In this document: one piece after another, positions 7,567 through 18,278 of the stretch | How the letters are laid out: the number at the start of each line of letters is the position of its first letter | Position numbering within the stretch: the first letter of the stretch is position 1 | Translations under genes and position numbers: made by a program | Assembly (NCBI GenBank): GCA_046297495.1 | Contig: JBKBIP010000030.1 | Coordinates: 1-64,000, forward strand | Reading direction: 5' to 3' | From: JBKBIP01 sp046297495 | GTDB taxonomy: Bacteria > Planctomycetota > Planctomycetia > Gemmatales > Gemmataceae | Length of the DNA: 64,000 nucleotides | The notes under the pieces: model-generated | What the model was told of the DNA's origin: nothing | The model's database searches: none | The model's input: only the letters and a program-made list of their open reading frames with translations

Positions 7567-9369
7567 TTATTCAGAAGGCTCGGTCGATAAATCCCAGATG
7601 CGAACCGTGTGATCCCAGCTGCCACTAGCCAGGCGGCGGCCGTTGGGAGAAAACTCCACCGAACACACCGAATCCTGATGCCCCTGAAGCTGGCGGAACT
7701 CCTGGCCGGTGGCGACGTCCCAAAGCCGAATCGTGGTATCCAAGCTGCCCGAGGCCAACACGTGACCATTGGGCGAAAAAGTCACGGAAACGACTGATTT
7801 CTGGTGCCCTTCGAGCTGCCGGACTTCTCGGCCCGTGGCAACGTCCCATAACCGAATGGTTTTCTCTGGACTGTTCGAGGCGAGCACGCGGCCGTCCGGC
7901 GCAAACGCCACCCGTACGCCGCCGCTTTCATGCCCAACGAGCAAGTTACGCAGTCTGCCCGTGGTAACATCCCACAGGCGAATGTTTTTATCCTCGCTGC
8001 CGACGGCCAACACGCGGCCATCGGGCGAAAAGGCCACGGAATTCGCGTAGCCTTGGAATTCTCCCTTCAATTGTTGGATTTCCTGGCCGGTGGCGACGCT
8101 CCATAGCCGGACGAACTTTTCCCCGCTGCCCGAGGCGAGCACGCGGCCATCGGGCGAAAAGGCCACAGAGAACACGATCTGCTGGTGTCCCTGAAGGACC
8201 TGAAGCTCCTCACCGGTGGCGACACGCCATAGCCGGATGGTCCGGTCCCAACTTGCCGAGGCAAGAGTTTGGCCATCGGGGGAAAAGACAATGCGGCTCA
8301 CATAACCTCGATGCCCCTGGAACTGCCGGAGTTCCTTGCCGGTGGCCGTGTCCCAAAGCCGGATGGATTTGTCACGCCCAGCGGAGGCGAGCAGTCGGCC
8401 ATTGGGAGAAAAAGCCACGGAGAGCACAGCATCCTGATGCCCTTGCAAGACATGATTACCGGGCGGGTAGCGCGCGAAGTCCGCTTGAGCCAAGTCGATC
8501 CGGTGGGCGTGTTGAGTCCACCAAGTCGCCCAAGCGTCACGATACTGGGCGCGGGAGCTGGCGTCATCCATGTCGGGACGCCTGGGCGCCTCGTTCCCTG
8601 CCAGGCTGATGAGTATATCGTCGATCTCGAAACAGCGTTCCCTTGACCATTCCCCCAGCAAGTGGATGAGTGTCGGCACCGCTTCCTTGTCGCGGGCATA
8701 GGTCAGCAGCGCCCGGGCGACCTGAAGCCGAACGGAAGCATCCATGTCATGGAGCAACTGGCGCACGGCATGTTGTTGATCGAAAGCCTTGGCCCGCAAG
8801 AGCGTTTCAGCCGCGGCGATTCGCTGGCGCGGATATTGGCTGGACAAAGCGGCGATGAGAGCTTGCTTGCCCCCGCCGCCGCGCGCCGCCACAGCTATCA
8901 AGGCCGCACGCGCCTCCGCGCTGATGATTTCATTCTCGGCCCACGGCAAGAAGTCGAGCAGCGCTTCGGCGGTTCCCTCCGGCTGCTGGCTGGCCAACTG
9001 GCGAATCACGGCGGGCAAGGGATTGGGATGATCCTTAATCCGTTCCAGACACAGTCGCGCGCGGCGGGTGATCTCGACGTCCTCATGGTCGGTCGCGGCT
9101 TGGAGGGCCGCCACGACGGGCGGACTGCCCAAAGCTATCAAATCCCGTGTCGCTTTCTCGCGGATCAAGAAACTGTCATCTCCGAGCTGGCGGATCAACT
9201 CTGGGATATGTCGCGTCAAGCGCGTATGCTCCACCAGATAAGTGACCAAGGCAGGACCATCGCTCTTCAAACCCACCTGGCGCAGAACCTCGTCATGGGT
9301 GCTCTCTTGGGCGCCAACGGACGACGTGACAACAAGAAGCAAACCAAAGGCAACAAGCAAGCGAAACAT
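7567..9369 (-). CDS. Secreted HEAT-repeat plus seven-bladed WD40 protein
   Basis: A 600-residue protein with a signal peptide (residues 1-20, ending SSVGAQ). Residues about 30-265 are HEAT-like helical repeats (for example LIRQLGDDSFLIREKATRDL and VPTLIHLLGEWS). Residues about 305-598 hold exactly seven WD40 repeats, each with a GHxxxVxxVxFSPxGxxLASxSxDxxIRLWD pattern, enough for one complete propeller. The seven units are also similar at the DNA level (period about 126 bases), suggesting recent amplification or gene conversion. A role as an extracytoplasmic protein-binding scaffold is likely. GGAGGG precedes the ATG. No enzymatic motif is present. Confidence 0.9.
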   Translation of the reverse strand: MFRLLVAFGLLLVVTSSVGAQESTHDEVLRQVGLKSDGPALVTYLVEHTRLTRHIPELIRQLGDDSFLIREKATRDLIALGSPPVVAALQAATDHEDVEITRRARLCLERIKDHPNPLPAVIRQLASQQPEGTAEALLDFLPWAENEIISAEARAALIAVAARGGGGKQALIAALSSQYPRQRIAAAETLLRAKAFDQQHAVRQLLHDMDASVRLQVARALLTYARDKEAVPTLIHLLGEWSRERCFEIDDILISLAGNEAPRRPDMDDASSRAQYRDAWATWWTQHAHRIDLAQADFARYPPGNHVLQGHQDAVLSVAFSPNGRLLASAGRDKSIRLWDTATGKELRQFQGHRGYVSRIVFSPDGQTLASASWDRTIRLWRVATGEELQVLQGHQQIVFSVAFSPDGRVLASGSGEKFVRLWSVATGQEIQQLKGEFQGYANSVAFSPDGRVLAVGSEDKNIRLWDVTTGRLRNLLVGHESGGVRVAFAPDGRVLASNSPEKTIRLWDVATGREVRQLEGHQKSVVSVTFSPNGHVLASGSLDTTIRLWDVATGQEFRQLQGHQDSVCSVEFSPNGRRLASGSWDHTVRIWDLSTEPSE

Positions 9370-9704
9370 GGTGGTTGCCCTCCGCGATCGCCATTGACTA
9401 ATAGCGTTTCATGCCCAATGGCCCAGAATCCGTCAGGCTCCGCCAGCCAGCACGGACCCGCTGAATCTTTCCCCTGTTCCAGTCTTGAGATTACGAGTAT
9501 ATCTCTCTTGACGCAATGGTGAATGGGGCCATATCTTTAGATTGACATATTAAAGTCTCATCCTTCTGCTCTGATAATACCGTTACCTGGATTCGTCGTT
9601 TCGCGTGGGAGTCCGCGTGCGCGATTGCCCGGTGCTCGCGGCTGGTTTTTTCCATATAATCCCTTCATCTTGTCCCCTTTCTCAATGGTATGTGAACCCA
9701 ACTC
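9370..9704. other. Divergent intergenic region with degenerate family A arm
   Basis: 335 bases between the divergent WD40 gene and ribD. Bases 9590-9609 match the left arm of repeat family A (GATTCGTCGTTTCGCG) but the right arm is decayed. A TATAAT hexamer at 9655-9660 could be a -10 element for ribD, though no -35 is seen at the right distance. I see no FMN riboswitch consensus before ribD. Confidence 0.5.
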
Positions 9705-10799
9705 ATGGCAGACACTGATTGGCCGTGGATGCGGCGGGCGTTGGCATTGGCAGAGCGCGGACGGGGCTATGTGGAGCCGAACCCGTTGGTCGGGGCGGTG
9801 TTGGTGCGCGCGCGGCAGGTCGTGGGCGAGGGTTGGCATCAGCGCTATGGGGAAGCCCACGCGGAGATCCACGCCCTGAACGCGGCGGGCGCATTGGCCC
9901 GCGGCGCGACGTTGTATGTCACCTTAGAACCCTGTTGTCATCAAGGCAAAACGCCCCCCTGCGTCGATGCGCTGCGGCGTGCTGGCGTGGCCCGCGTGGT
10001 GGCGGCCATGAGCGATCCGTTTCCGCAGGTTGCCGGACAAGGGGCCGCCCAGTTGCGCGCCGCCGGCATTCTGGTGGACGTCGGCTTGGGAGAAGCTGAG
10101 GCGCGCCGCCTCAATGCCCCCTATCTGAAACTGGTCACCACGGGCCGACCGTATGTTCACGCCAAATGGGCCATGACGCTCGATGGCAAAATCGCCACGC
10201 GCATGGGGGATTCCAAATGGATCAGCAACGACGCCGCGCGCCGCCGGGTCCACGAGCTGCGCGGTCGAATGGATGCCATCGTCGCCGGCATCGGCACGGT
10301 GCTGCACGATGATCCGCTGCTGACGGCGCGCCCGCCAGGCCCTCGCACGCCGGCGCGGGTGATCGTGAGCCGGTTCGGTTGGCTGCCGGAGGATTGCCAG
10401 CTGGTGCGAACCGTCGCCGAAGCGCCGGTCTGGATCGCCGCGCCGCTTCCTGAAGAGGAACGCGCCGCCGAGATGCGCGCCCGGAACTGCGAGGTGTTGC
10501 CCCTAGATTGTCAAACGGATGTGGAGATGATCGATGCCTTGTTGGACGAATTAGGCCGGCGCCGCCTGACGAACATTCTCGTCGAAGGCGGCTCCGGCGT
10601 GTTCGGCAGCTTTCTCGACGCGCGGGCCATTGATGAGCTGCACGTCTTCATCGCCCCCAAGCTGGCCGGCGGCGCCACCGCCGTCCCCGCCACCGGCGGC
10701 TTCGGCGTCGCCACCATCGCCGAGGCCTTAGCCGTGCGACGTTGGCAGGTTGAAGACATTGATGGAGATGTGTACATCCACGGCTGGACGCGTGAATAA
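9705..10799 (+). CDS. ribD: Bifunctional riboflavin biosynthesis deaminase/reductase
   Basis: A 364-residue RibD. It converts 2,5-diamino-6-ribosylamino-pyrimidinone phosphate by deamination and then NADPH reduction, the second and third steps of riboflavin synthesis, in the cytoplasm. The N-terminal deaminase (about residues 5-145) has the zinc motif HAEIHAL and PCCHQGKTPPC. The reductase (about 148-364) has KWAMTLDGKIATRMGDSKWIS, GIGTVLHDDPLLTAR and the late NILVEGGSGVFGSFL. Length is normal for the fused enzyme. No other rib gene is adjacent, so ribD is a stand-alone gene here. It is convergent with the nucleotidyltransferase downstream. Confidence 0.97.
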   Translation: MADTDWPWMRRALALAERGRGYVEPNPLVGAVLVRARQVVGEGWHQRYGEAHAEIHALNAAGALARGATLYVTLEPCCHQGKTPPCVDALRRAGVARVVAAMSDPFPQVAGQGAAQLRAAGILVDVGLGEAEARRLNAPYLKLVTTGRPYVHAKWAMTLDGKIATRMGDSKWISNDAARRRVHELRGRMDAIVAGIGTVLHDDPLLTARPPGPRTPARVIVSRFGWLPEDCQLVRTVAEAPVWIAAPLPEEERAAEMRARNCEVLPLDCQTDVEMIDALLDELGRRRLTNILVEGGSGVFGSFLDARAIDELHVFIAPKLAGGATAVPATGGFGVATIAEALAVRRWQVEDIDGDVYIHGWTRE

Positions 10800-10808
10800 A
10801 CGATGAAT

Positions 10809-10856
10809 GATAAACGATGAATGATCATGAAATTGCTTCATCGTTCATCCTTTATC
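10809..10856. repeat. Palindromic element, family B (copy 1)
   Basis: Arms at 10809-10825 and 10840-10856 match at 15 of 17 positions (GATAAACGATGAATGAT against the complement of the right arm). The element fills the junction between convergent ribD and cca, and the cca stop codon (10838-10840) overlaps it. A direct repeat of the left arm precedes it at about 10796-10810. Confidence 0.75.
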
Positions 10857-12172
10857 CTCAGTCGTTCCACCAGCTCCAGGGCCTGTTGCCGAGTTTTGAT
10901 CGTTCCTTCGAGCTGCGCCTCGCGCACGGCATCGAGCAGTTGCTTGAACAGGGGGCCAGGCTTCAAACCGTGCCGGGCCAAATCGTGGCCGCTGATCAGC
11001 GCGGGGGGATTCAAGTCCTCTTCGGACCAGTCCTGCAATAGATACTCGCAGTAATCCACGTGATCGGCGTCGCGGCCGCTGGCCAAGGCGTCGGCGCGGT
11101 GCAGAGCCAATAGCTCGTGGATGCCGGGATGGGCCAGCAGCGTCTTCACCTTACTGGTCCGCATCTGGCGCACATCGGCCAAGACTTGGTGCTTCTCGAC
11201 CAACCAGGCGACCCGCTCGCGCTCCGCCGTGGATAGTCGCAGGCGCGTGGCGATCTCCTCCGCCACGCGTCGGCCGACATGTTCATGATAGTAAAATGTG
11301 TAGCGATCCGGCGTTCGACCCACGGTGCGCGGCTTGCCGACATCGTGCAGCAAGGCAGCCAGCGCCAGCGGGAAGGTCGGGTCCGGCCGTAGTAATTCCA
11401 GCACGCGCAAGACATGGTCCCACAGGTCGCCGGTCGGCGCGGTTGGTGGTCCCTGCGGCAGTCCTTTCATGGGCAACAGTTCAGGCAAGATTGAGGCCAT
11501 CAAGTTGGCTTCGTCCATGAGCTGGATACCGCGCGCCCGATGGGGAGAGGTCAACAGCTTGCGCAACTCCTCGGCGATGCGCTCGGCGCTGACGATGGTG
11601 ATTCGCGGGGCCATTTCTTGGATGGCCGCCATCGTGGTTGGCTCGATATCCAGCTCGAAGCGGGCCGCGATGCGAATGGCTCGCAACATGCGCAGCTTGT
11701 CTTCCTCGAACCGCACGCGCGGATCGCCGATGGCCCGCAAGACACGCAGGCGCAAATCCTCTTGTCCCCCCACGTAGTCGATGAGCTGGTCGGTCAACGG
11801 GTCGAAGAACATGCCGTTGATGGTGAAGTCGCGACGCTGGGCATCCTCGTAAGCGGTGGCGAACACCACGGCGTCGGGATGCCGGCCGTCACTGTAGCCC
11901 ACATCGGAACGGAATGTGGCCACCTGCACCTTGAGCGTTCCCCCCGGCGTGCGCGGGCCAAGCACCTCGATGACGCCAAAGCTGGCTCCCACGGCCACGG
12001 TACGGCGAAATAGGCATTGCACCTGCTCCGGGCCTGCATCCGTAGCCACATCGTAGTCATGCGGGATCAGACCGAGCAGCTCATCGCGCACACAACCACC
12101 CGCCCACAGGGCTTGATAGCCGGCCTCACGCAGCCGCTTCACGACTTGGATGGCGAAGTCACGTTCGGTCAT
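10838..12172 (-). CDS. cca: CCA tRNA nucleotidyltransferase / polynucleotide adenylyltransferase family protein with HD domain
   Basis: A 444-residue class II nucleotidyltransferase. The catalytic head has AGGCVRDELLG followed by PHDYDVATDA, giving the DxD metal site, then RDFTINGMFFDP, and the neck segment RFEEDKLRMLRAIRIAARFELDI. Around residues 240-330 there is an HD phosphohydrolase domain (LALAALLHDVGKPRT). This arrangement fits CCA-adding or CC/A-adding enzymes that repair tRNA 3' ends; a poly(A) polymerase role cannot be excluded from sequence alone. The last few residues (KDER) are encoded within repeat element B, suggesting that the C-terminus was altered by element insertion. Confidence 0.9.
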   Translation of the reverse strand: MTERDFAIQVVKRLREAGYQALWAGGCVRDELLGLIPHDYDVATDAGPEQVQCLFRRTVAVGASFGVIEVLGPRTPGGTLKVQVATFRSDVGYSDGRHPDAVVFATAYEDAQRRDFTINGMFFDPLTDQLIDYVGGQEDLRLRVLRAIGDPRVRFEEDKLRMLRAIRIAARFELDIEPTTMAAIQEMAPRITIVSAERIAEELRKLLTSPHRARGIQLMDEANLMASILPELLPMKGLPQGPPTAPTGDLWDHVLRVLELLRPDPTFPLALAALLHDVGKPRTVGRTPDRYTFYYHEHVGRRVAEEIATRLRLSTAERERVAWLVEKHQVLADVRQMRTSKVKTLLAHPGIHELLALHRADALASGRDADHVDYCEYLLQDWSEEDLNPPALISGHDLARHGLKPGPLFKQLLDAVREAQLEGTIKTRQQALELVERLRIKDER

Positions 12173-12180
12173 GAATACTC

Positions 12181-12259
12181 AAAACGATGAATGATGACCA
12201 ATGAACGATAAAGCATAATGTGGATTATTTCATCGTTCATCGTTTATCGTTCATCGTCT

Positions 12260-12260
<1 letters not shown>
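12181..12260. repeat. Palindromic element, family B (copy 2)
   Basis: Arms at 12181-12212 and 12229-12260 agree at 26 of 32 positions, built from a repeated ACGATGAA / ACGATAAA unit, with a 16-base loop. It fills nearly the whole spacer between cca and the Gfo/Idh gene and abuts the Gfo/Idh stop codon. The same unit makes up the element at 10809. Confidence 0.8.
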
Positions 12261-13627
<1,367 letters not shown>

Positions 13628-13718
13628 GGTTGAATCCTCTTTAGGTTTCAAGGAAATAGTTGGATGAAAAATATCCTAACGCAAATTGGACGTGAGGGAA
13701 ACAAAAAATTGGCTCGGA

Positions 13719-14948
13719 TTACTCATCGGCCTCGCGGAGGCGGGAGATGTTCACGCGCAGGCGGACCTGGTCGGTGACGGGCCGACCAGCGCGGACGTCG
13801 TCTTCGTGAAACGTCGCCATCACCACGGAGCCGACCCCCTCACGCCCTTCCCGGTTGAGGGTGTAGCGTTGGTGGTCATAAATGAGGTAGATGGTGCCGT
13901 CGGCGGCCTGCACGCCGTCGGGATACGACGATTCGCGCTCGTCCAACAGCAGGCCCCCTTTCCAGGTTTTTCCGTCGTCATCGGAAACAAAAGCGGTCAT
14001 GCGCGTGCGTTGTCCTTCTGGCGAATTGTTGCGCACCAGCAGCAAGGCGCCCGATTGCAGCCGCCGGAGGAAGAAGCGCTTGCTGGCGAACGTCCGGCCC
14101 GGCAAATAGATGGAGCCTTCACTCCAGGTCTGGCCGCCGTCGGTGGACACGCTTTGGGCGATGCCGGCGGTGTTGCGCAGCAGCATCCACAAGCTGCCGT
14201 CGCGCCGTTCGATGATCATGTGCTCATCCACGCGCGTACCGGGAATACGAACTTGGCCGATGCGTTCAAACGTCTTGCCTTGGTCCCTGGAGCGATAGAC
14301 GTTCGAGCCGCGCTCCTCGCCGAGATCATGTTTCAGCATGTCGTTGGTGTACGGCGCGATGGCCTTGGGATCGAATTGGACATTAGGGACATTGGTATTG
14401 TCCCGCCATAGACCAACTGGCAGTAGCCAATCGCCATTCTTCAAAACTGTCGGCTTGTTCAACATGACACCGTTGGCGATGCGGCGGGGTTGTGACCAGC
14501 GTGGGGACTCCGCGTCGGCATCGTGCGTGACCAGCGCCCAAACCCCCATGCGGCCGTCCTGTAAGCCGGCGCTCTGCGCCCAGAAGAACCAGAGCCGCCC
14601 CGCCGGATCGATCCACAGACAAGGATCGTAGGTGTGGCACCAGCGCGGCGCTTGCAGCGCCAGTTTCTCCGTCCAGGTCTTAGCATTGTCGCCGCTGGTG
14701 GCCAGGACGACGTAGCTGGACGGGCTTTCCACGCCCCGTTTCCCCTTCCCCGCGTACCACGCCGCCCACAGCCGACCTTTCGCCGTTCGTTCGATGGCCG
14801 GAACCCCCTGTGCCCCGCGCGAACTCTTGACGTGGTCCGGCCCAAAGTTTGTGATCACTTGCGCCGGCTGCAAGGCCAAGTCCGGCAGCGAATCGGTAGG
14901 CGCGCCGGTCTGGAACAGAAGGATGCCAACCAGGAGCAAGGGGATCAT
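13719..14948 (-). CDS. Secreted sialidase-like BNR-repeat glycosidase
   Basis: A 409-residue protein with a signal peptide (about residues 1-17). At least four Asp-box (BNR) motifs are visible: SGDNAKTW, SRDQGKTF, STDGGQTW and SDDDGKTW, marking a six-bladed beta-propeller of the sialidase superfamily. Many planctomycete members of this family act on sugars other than sialic acid, so the name describes the fold rather than the substrate. The start is only two bases after the stop of the upstream DUF4838 gene, implying co-translation. Part of the putative glycan operon. Confidence 0.9.
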   Translation of the reverse strand: MIPLLLVGILLFQTGAPTDSLPDLALQPAQVITNFGPDHVKSSRGAQGVPAIERTAKGRLWAAWYAGKGKRGVESPSSYVVLATSGDNAKTWTEKLALQAPRWCHTYDPCLWIDPAGRLWFFWAQSAGLQDGRMGVWALVTHDADAESPRWSQPRRIANGVMLNKPTVLKNGDWLLPVGLWRDNTNVPNVQFDPKAIAPYTNDMLKHDLGEERGSNVYRSRDQGKTFERIGQVRIPGTRVDEHMIIERRDGSLWMLLRNTAGIAQSVSTDGGQTWSEGSIYLPGRTFASKRFFLRRLQSGALLLVRNNSPEGQRTRMTAFVSDDDGKTWKGGLLLDERESSYPDGVQAADGTIYLIYDHQRYTLNREGREGVGSVVMATFHEDDVRAGRPVTDQVRLRVNISRLREADE

Positions 14949-14950
14949 GA

Positions 14951-17900
14951 TTATTTTTCCTCCAAGGTTTTGATCTTCTCCGCGGCAGCCTTGCGTTGGC
15001 GCGGCTCGATCAACTCATCCGCGCTGGCGGCCCGATAAACGGTCAGCGCTTCCCCCTTGCGGCCAGCGGCTTGCAAGGTGTCGCCGATGGCGAGCTGCAT
15101 CGAGCCACGCCAGAAGCCGTTCAGTTTGGCGATCTCCACTTTGCGAAGCGTGGCGAGGGCCTCGTCATACTGGCGGAGGCGGGTGTGGATGCGGGCGATG
15201 CTCTGGACAGCATGAAACTCATCGGCGCCGCCGATGGGGGCAACGGACTTGATGACCTCCCCATAGGCGGCCAGGGCGGCGGCGTCATCTTTGAGTGTCT
15301 GCTCGCGGTTGTTGCCCAGCGCCAACCAGATGCGTTGGCGCGTGCGGAAGTCATTGGTGAATGCCAGGGCGCGAGTCAGGTCGGCATCGGCCTCCTTGCC
15401 CGCCTTGGTGATGGCATAAGCGCGACCACGAGCGAAATAGCCGTCCCCTTGTTGCCAAAACGGCCAGGCGCTGATGTCTTCATCGCCGAACTCCGCGACG
15501 ACTTCAGGGGCTTTCTGCCGCGCGAGCAGGTCGTGCATCCGCGCTGTTTTCTTCACGGCAACGATGGGGATGCGGGAGATGAGTTCAACGGCGAGGTCGT
15601 GGTTTTTCAATGTTCGGGCACTGGCGGCGGCTTGTTCGAGCACGGCGGATTTTTGGAAATCGGTGATCTTGCCATCGGCCAGCTTGGTCAAGGCGGCGAG
15701 CGCGTCGGCGTGCTGGCCTTGCCGCGCCTGATTCATGGCCACCTGAAATGTCGTTAAGAAGTCATTGTCCAATTCCGCCGCCTCGAACTGATGCGAACGG
15801 CCGTCGTAAAAGTGAGCGAACTTCATGACGTGGTGGAAATTGGCCGATCCCGTTGGTGACAACGCGCTGTACTCGGAGCCGTTTTCCCGAATGCGCTGAC
15901 GGCAAATGTTGATGTGCCACGGCAAGCTCTGGGTGGGTTTCCGGCCAATGACTTGATGCAGGGGATCGTTTTCGTCCTGCGTGACCGGGATGCGGATTTC
16001 AACCGTCCAATGGTCATCGGCGACATGCGTGGCCACCTCGGCTTGCGCGTCCCAATTGAACCATGAACTTTTCGGCGCTGAACGATCCAAATCCACGACG
16101 GCTCCGGCGGGATTGACTGCGATCTGATAATACGAGCGCGATTCGGTTTCGAGCAACACTTCGACGGCGTCGCCATACCAAAGCGCGGCGTCCCCTTTCT
16201 TGGTGGCGGTGATGTTCAGTTTCTCGCCGGGGCGTTCCTCGCAGCGAATGGCGAAATAGACGTTGTTGCCGATCCAAGCGGCCTTGACCGTCGTGCCATA
16301 GGTCGGCGTGCGTCCGGTTTGCAGCTCGCGCAACCGCCCGGTGGCAGCCGTGGGACAGTTCATCCAGGCGTCATCATCCAGCTTGCCATCAATCACGATC
16401 TTGCCAGGCGCCTCGCCGACCAGGCGCAGTTTCGGCACGGGGCCGCGTTTCTGGCCCAGCTGCGTGCTCTTGTTGCGCAGCCCTTTGAGGTAATCATCGA
16501 TCAAGGCGATGCGTTGGCCATAGACGCTGGCCGGGTCGGCCTTGGCTTGCGCGGCGGCGAAATGGGCCAACGCGGTATCCGCCTTGGCCTTGTCCTTCTC
16601 CATGTCGCGCCAGTTCGCTTCGCAATACTCGAAAAACACCTTGATCTCCGGTGCGGCGGGGCCGTAGAACAGGCGGCAGTATTCATCGAACAGAGCCTTG
16701 ATGTCCGCATCCTTGCCTCCCCAGTACATCCGCGCGGTGAAATAGACGAGAAAATGATTGAAGCCGATGGCGGTTTTGTCGAAGTTTTGCCCCACGCTGA
16801 GCCAGATGTCCTCCCCTTGCGACATCCCCTTGGTGGCGTTGATGCTCTCTGCCAACACAGTGATGAAATAGGCGGGGAGATACCAGCCGCGATCCGTGAA
16901 AGGATAATTCTCGAAGATCATGATCGGGTTCGCCGTCTTGGCCGCCCAGGCTTCGCGCAACTTACGAATTGTTTCCCGTTCTTCGGGCCGATTGCTGGAA
17001 GGACGCCGACCGCCGACGATGCACACGACGACGTTGGGTTCGAGCTTGTCCAACTTCTCCGGCGGCAGGGTATAGATGCCGTAGGCACAGTTGAGAATCT
17101 TCTTATCAGGATGCGTTTTGCCCACCTCCTTGGCCACCCGGTTGACAAAATCCCACACGTAATCGGACAGCGCGCCGCGGCTGCCGCGCTCTGGTGTGTC
17201 CTTGCCTTCGCACAACGGGCACTGGCAAATGGCGGTGTAGCCGTCGGGAGGCATGATGGATACCGTGTCCAGTTTGTATTGATCCAACTGCGCGCGGGCG
17301 TAGCGAACGGTTTGCTGGAACAGTTCCTCATTCGAGTAGCACAATTGGTTCTTGCTGCTGCCGGGTTGGTAGTGCCGTTTGCCGCCGTAGAGCGCGAACC
17401 AGTCGGGATGTGCGTTGAAGATTTCGACGGGCTGGGTCATCGTGGCCAGGCCATGCGCCACCTGAACGCCATAGGGATCGCGCACGCCGAGACGCATGGC
17501 CCACATCGCCGTGTCCCGCCCCACGACACTGAAGCGAATGTTGAACCGGCGCAGAGGAAAATCAGGGTGAACGGTTTCATCGAGCTTGGGAAGCGGTATG
17601 GTCTTGTGTTCCGGGACCACTTCACCTAGTTCCCCTGGCTGATACCAGCGCACGCCCAAACCACGGAGAAAACCGCAGACGGCATTGAACGAACCGCGCT
17701 CGTCGAAGCCCCACAGTTCCAAATACTCGTTCTTGGCCGTGGTCGCTCCCTCTGGCTTGCCGATGTCCCCTGGCAGCCTGATGCGATGCTTGTACATACC
17801 GCCGTTGGGCACTCCCCATTGCGCGTCAGTGATTCGGTTCCACTCGCGCTGGAGCTTGCCGCTGGCGATGTCGCCGTTGTTGCGTGCCCAAGGTTCGATG

Positions 17901-18265
17901 GGGGTGAAGTCGGTGTCATCGCCGATGAGGACCAGCCAGTTGTCCCCTGACACAATGCGATAAGCGCCGTATTTCAAACCCTCGGGGGTGATGCCGAGTC
18001 TGTCCGTGTGCGGGCTGCGCCCAACATACACTTGCACCGGCATGTCACAGCTGGGCTGCGTGACGATAGGCAGCCGCGCGCCGGACATCTTTTCCACGTA
18101 GGTTCGCAGCTCATGGGCCGCCAGCCGGACCGTGCGTGGCGGCTTCTCGGCAATGACGATTTCCGCGCGTCCTTTTCCATCCTGAACGAGAAATCGCTCG
18201 GCGGCGGTCGCCTGGGCAACGGAAAGACCCAAAACACAGCCAAGCAGAATAATCATGTGCTTCAT
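14951..18265 (-). CDS. Large secreted DUF4838 / CBM9-like glycan-processing protein
   Basis: A 1104-residue protein starting at MKHMIILLGCVLGLS; the ATG at 18265 follows the signal-peptide logic better than the upstream alternative. After the signal, an alpha-glucuronidase-N-like domain occupies about residues 20-150 (KPPRTVRLAAHELRTYVEKM). A DUF4838 region of glycosidase-like barrel type spans about 240-560. A CBM9-like domain follows (about 620-840, KIVIDGKLDDDAWMNCP), then TPR-like helices to the end. The likely role is hydrolysis or binding of a uronic-acid-bearing glycan. It is 13 bases after the sulfatase stop and 2 bases before the sialidase start, so all three are probably one transcript. 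Confidence 0.85.
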   Translation of the reverse strand: MKHMIILLGCVLGLSVAQATAAERFLVQDGKGRAEIVIAEKPPRTVRLAAHELRTYVEKMSGARLPIVTQPSCDMPVQVYVGRSPHTDRLGITPEGLKYGAYRIVSGDNWLVLIGDDTDFTPIEPWARNNGDIASGKLQREWNRITDAQWGVPNGGMYKHRIRLPGDIGKPEGATTAKNEYLELWGFDERGSFNAVCGFLRGLGVRWYQPGELGEVVPEHKTIPLPKLDETVHPDFPLRRFNIRFSVVGRDTAMWAMRLGVRDPYGVQVAHGLATMTQPVEIFNAHPDWFALYGGKRHYQPGSSKNQLCYSNEELFQQTVRYARAQLDQYKLDTVSIMPPDGYTAICQCPLCEGKDTPERGSRGALSDYVWDFVNRVAKEVGKTHPDKKILNCAYGIYTLPPEKLDKLEPNVVVCIVGGRRPSSNRPEERETIRKLREAWAAKTANPIMIFENYPFTDRGWYLPAYFITVLAESINATKGMSQGEDIWLSVGQNFDKTAIGFNHFLVYFTARMYWGGKDADIKALFDEYCRLFYGPAAPEIKVFFEYCEANWRDMEKDKAKADTALAHFAAAQAKADPASVYGQRIALIDDYLKGLRNKSTQLGQKRGPVPKLRLVGEAPGKIVIDGKLDDDAWMNCPTAATGRLRELQTGRTPTYGTTVKAAWIGNNVYFAIRCEERPGEKLNITATKKGDAALWYGDAVEVLLETESRSYYQIAVNPAGAVVDLDRSAPKSSWFNWDAQAEVATHVADDHWTVEIRIPVTQDENDPLHQVIGRKPTQSLPWHINICRQRIRENGSEYSALSPTGSANFHHVMKFAHFYDGRSHQFEAAELDNDFLTTFQVAMNQARQGQHADALAALTKLADGKITDFQKSAVLEQAAASARTLKNHDLAVELISRIPIVAVKKTARMHDLLARQKAPEVVAEFGDEDISAWPFWQQGDGYFARGRAYAITKAGKEADADLTRALAFTNDFRTRQRIWLALGNNREQTLKDDAAALAAYGEVIKSVAPIGGADEFHAVQSIARIHTRLRQYDEALATLRKVEIAKLNGFWRGSMQLAIGDTLQAAGRKGEALTVYRAASADELIEPRQRKAAAEKIKTLEEK

Positions 18266-18278
18266 GTTATGGTTTCTC

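Noticed and set aside
9601..9704. FMN riboswitch before ribD
   Set aside because: The conserved RFN core and hairpin order are not seen.
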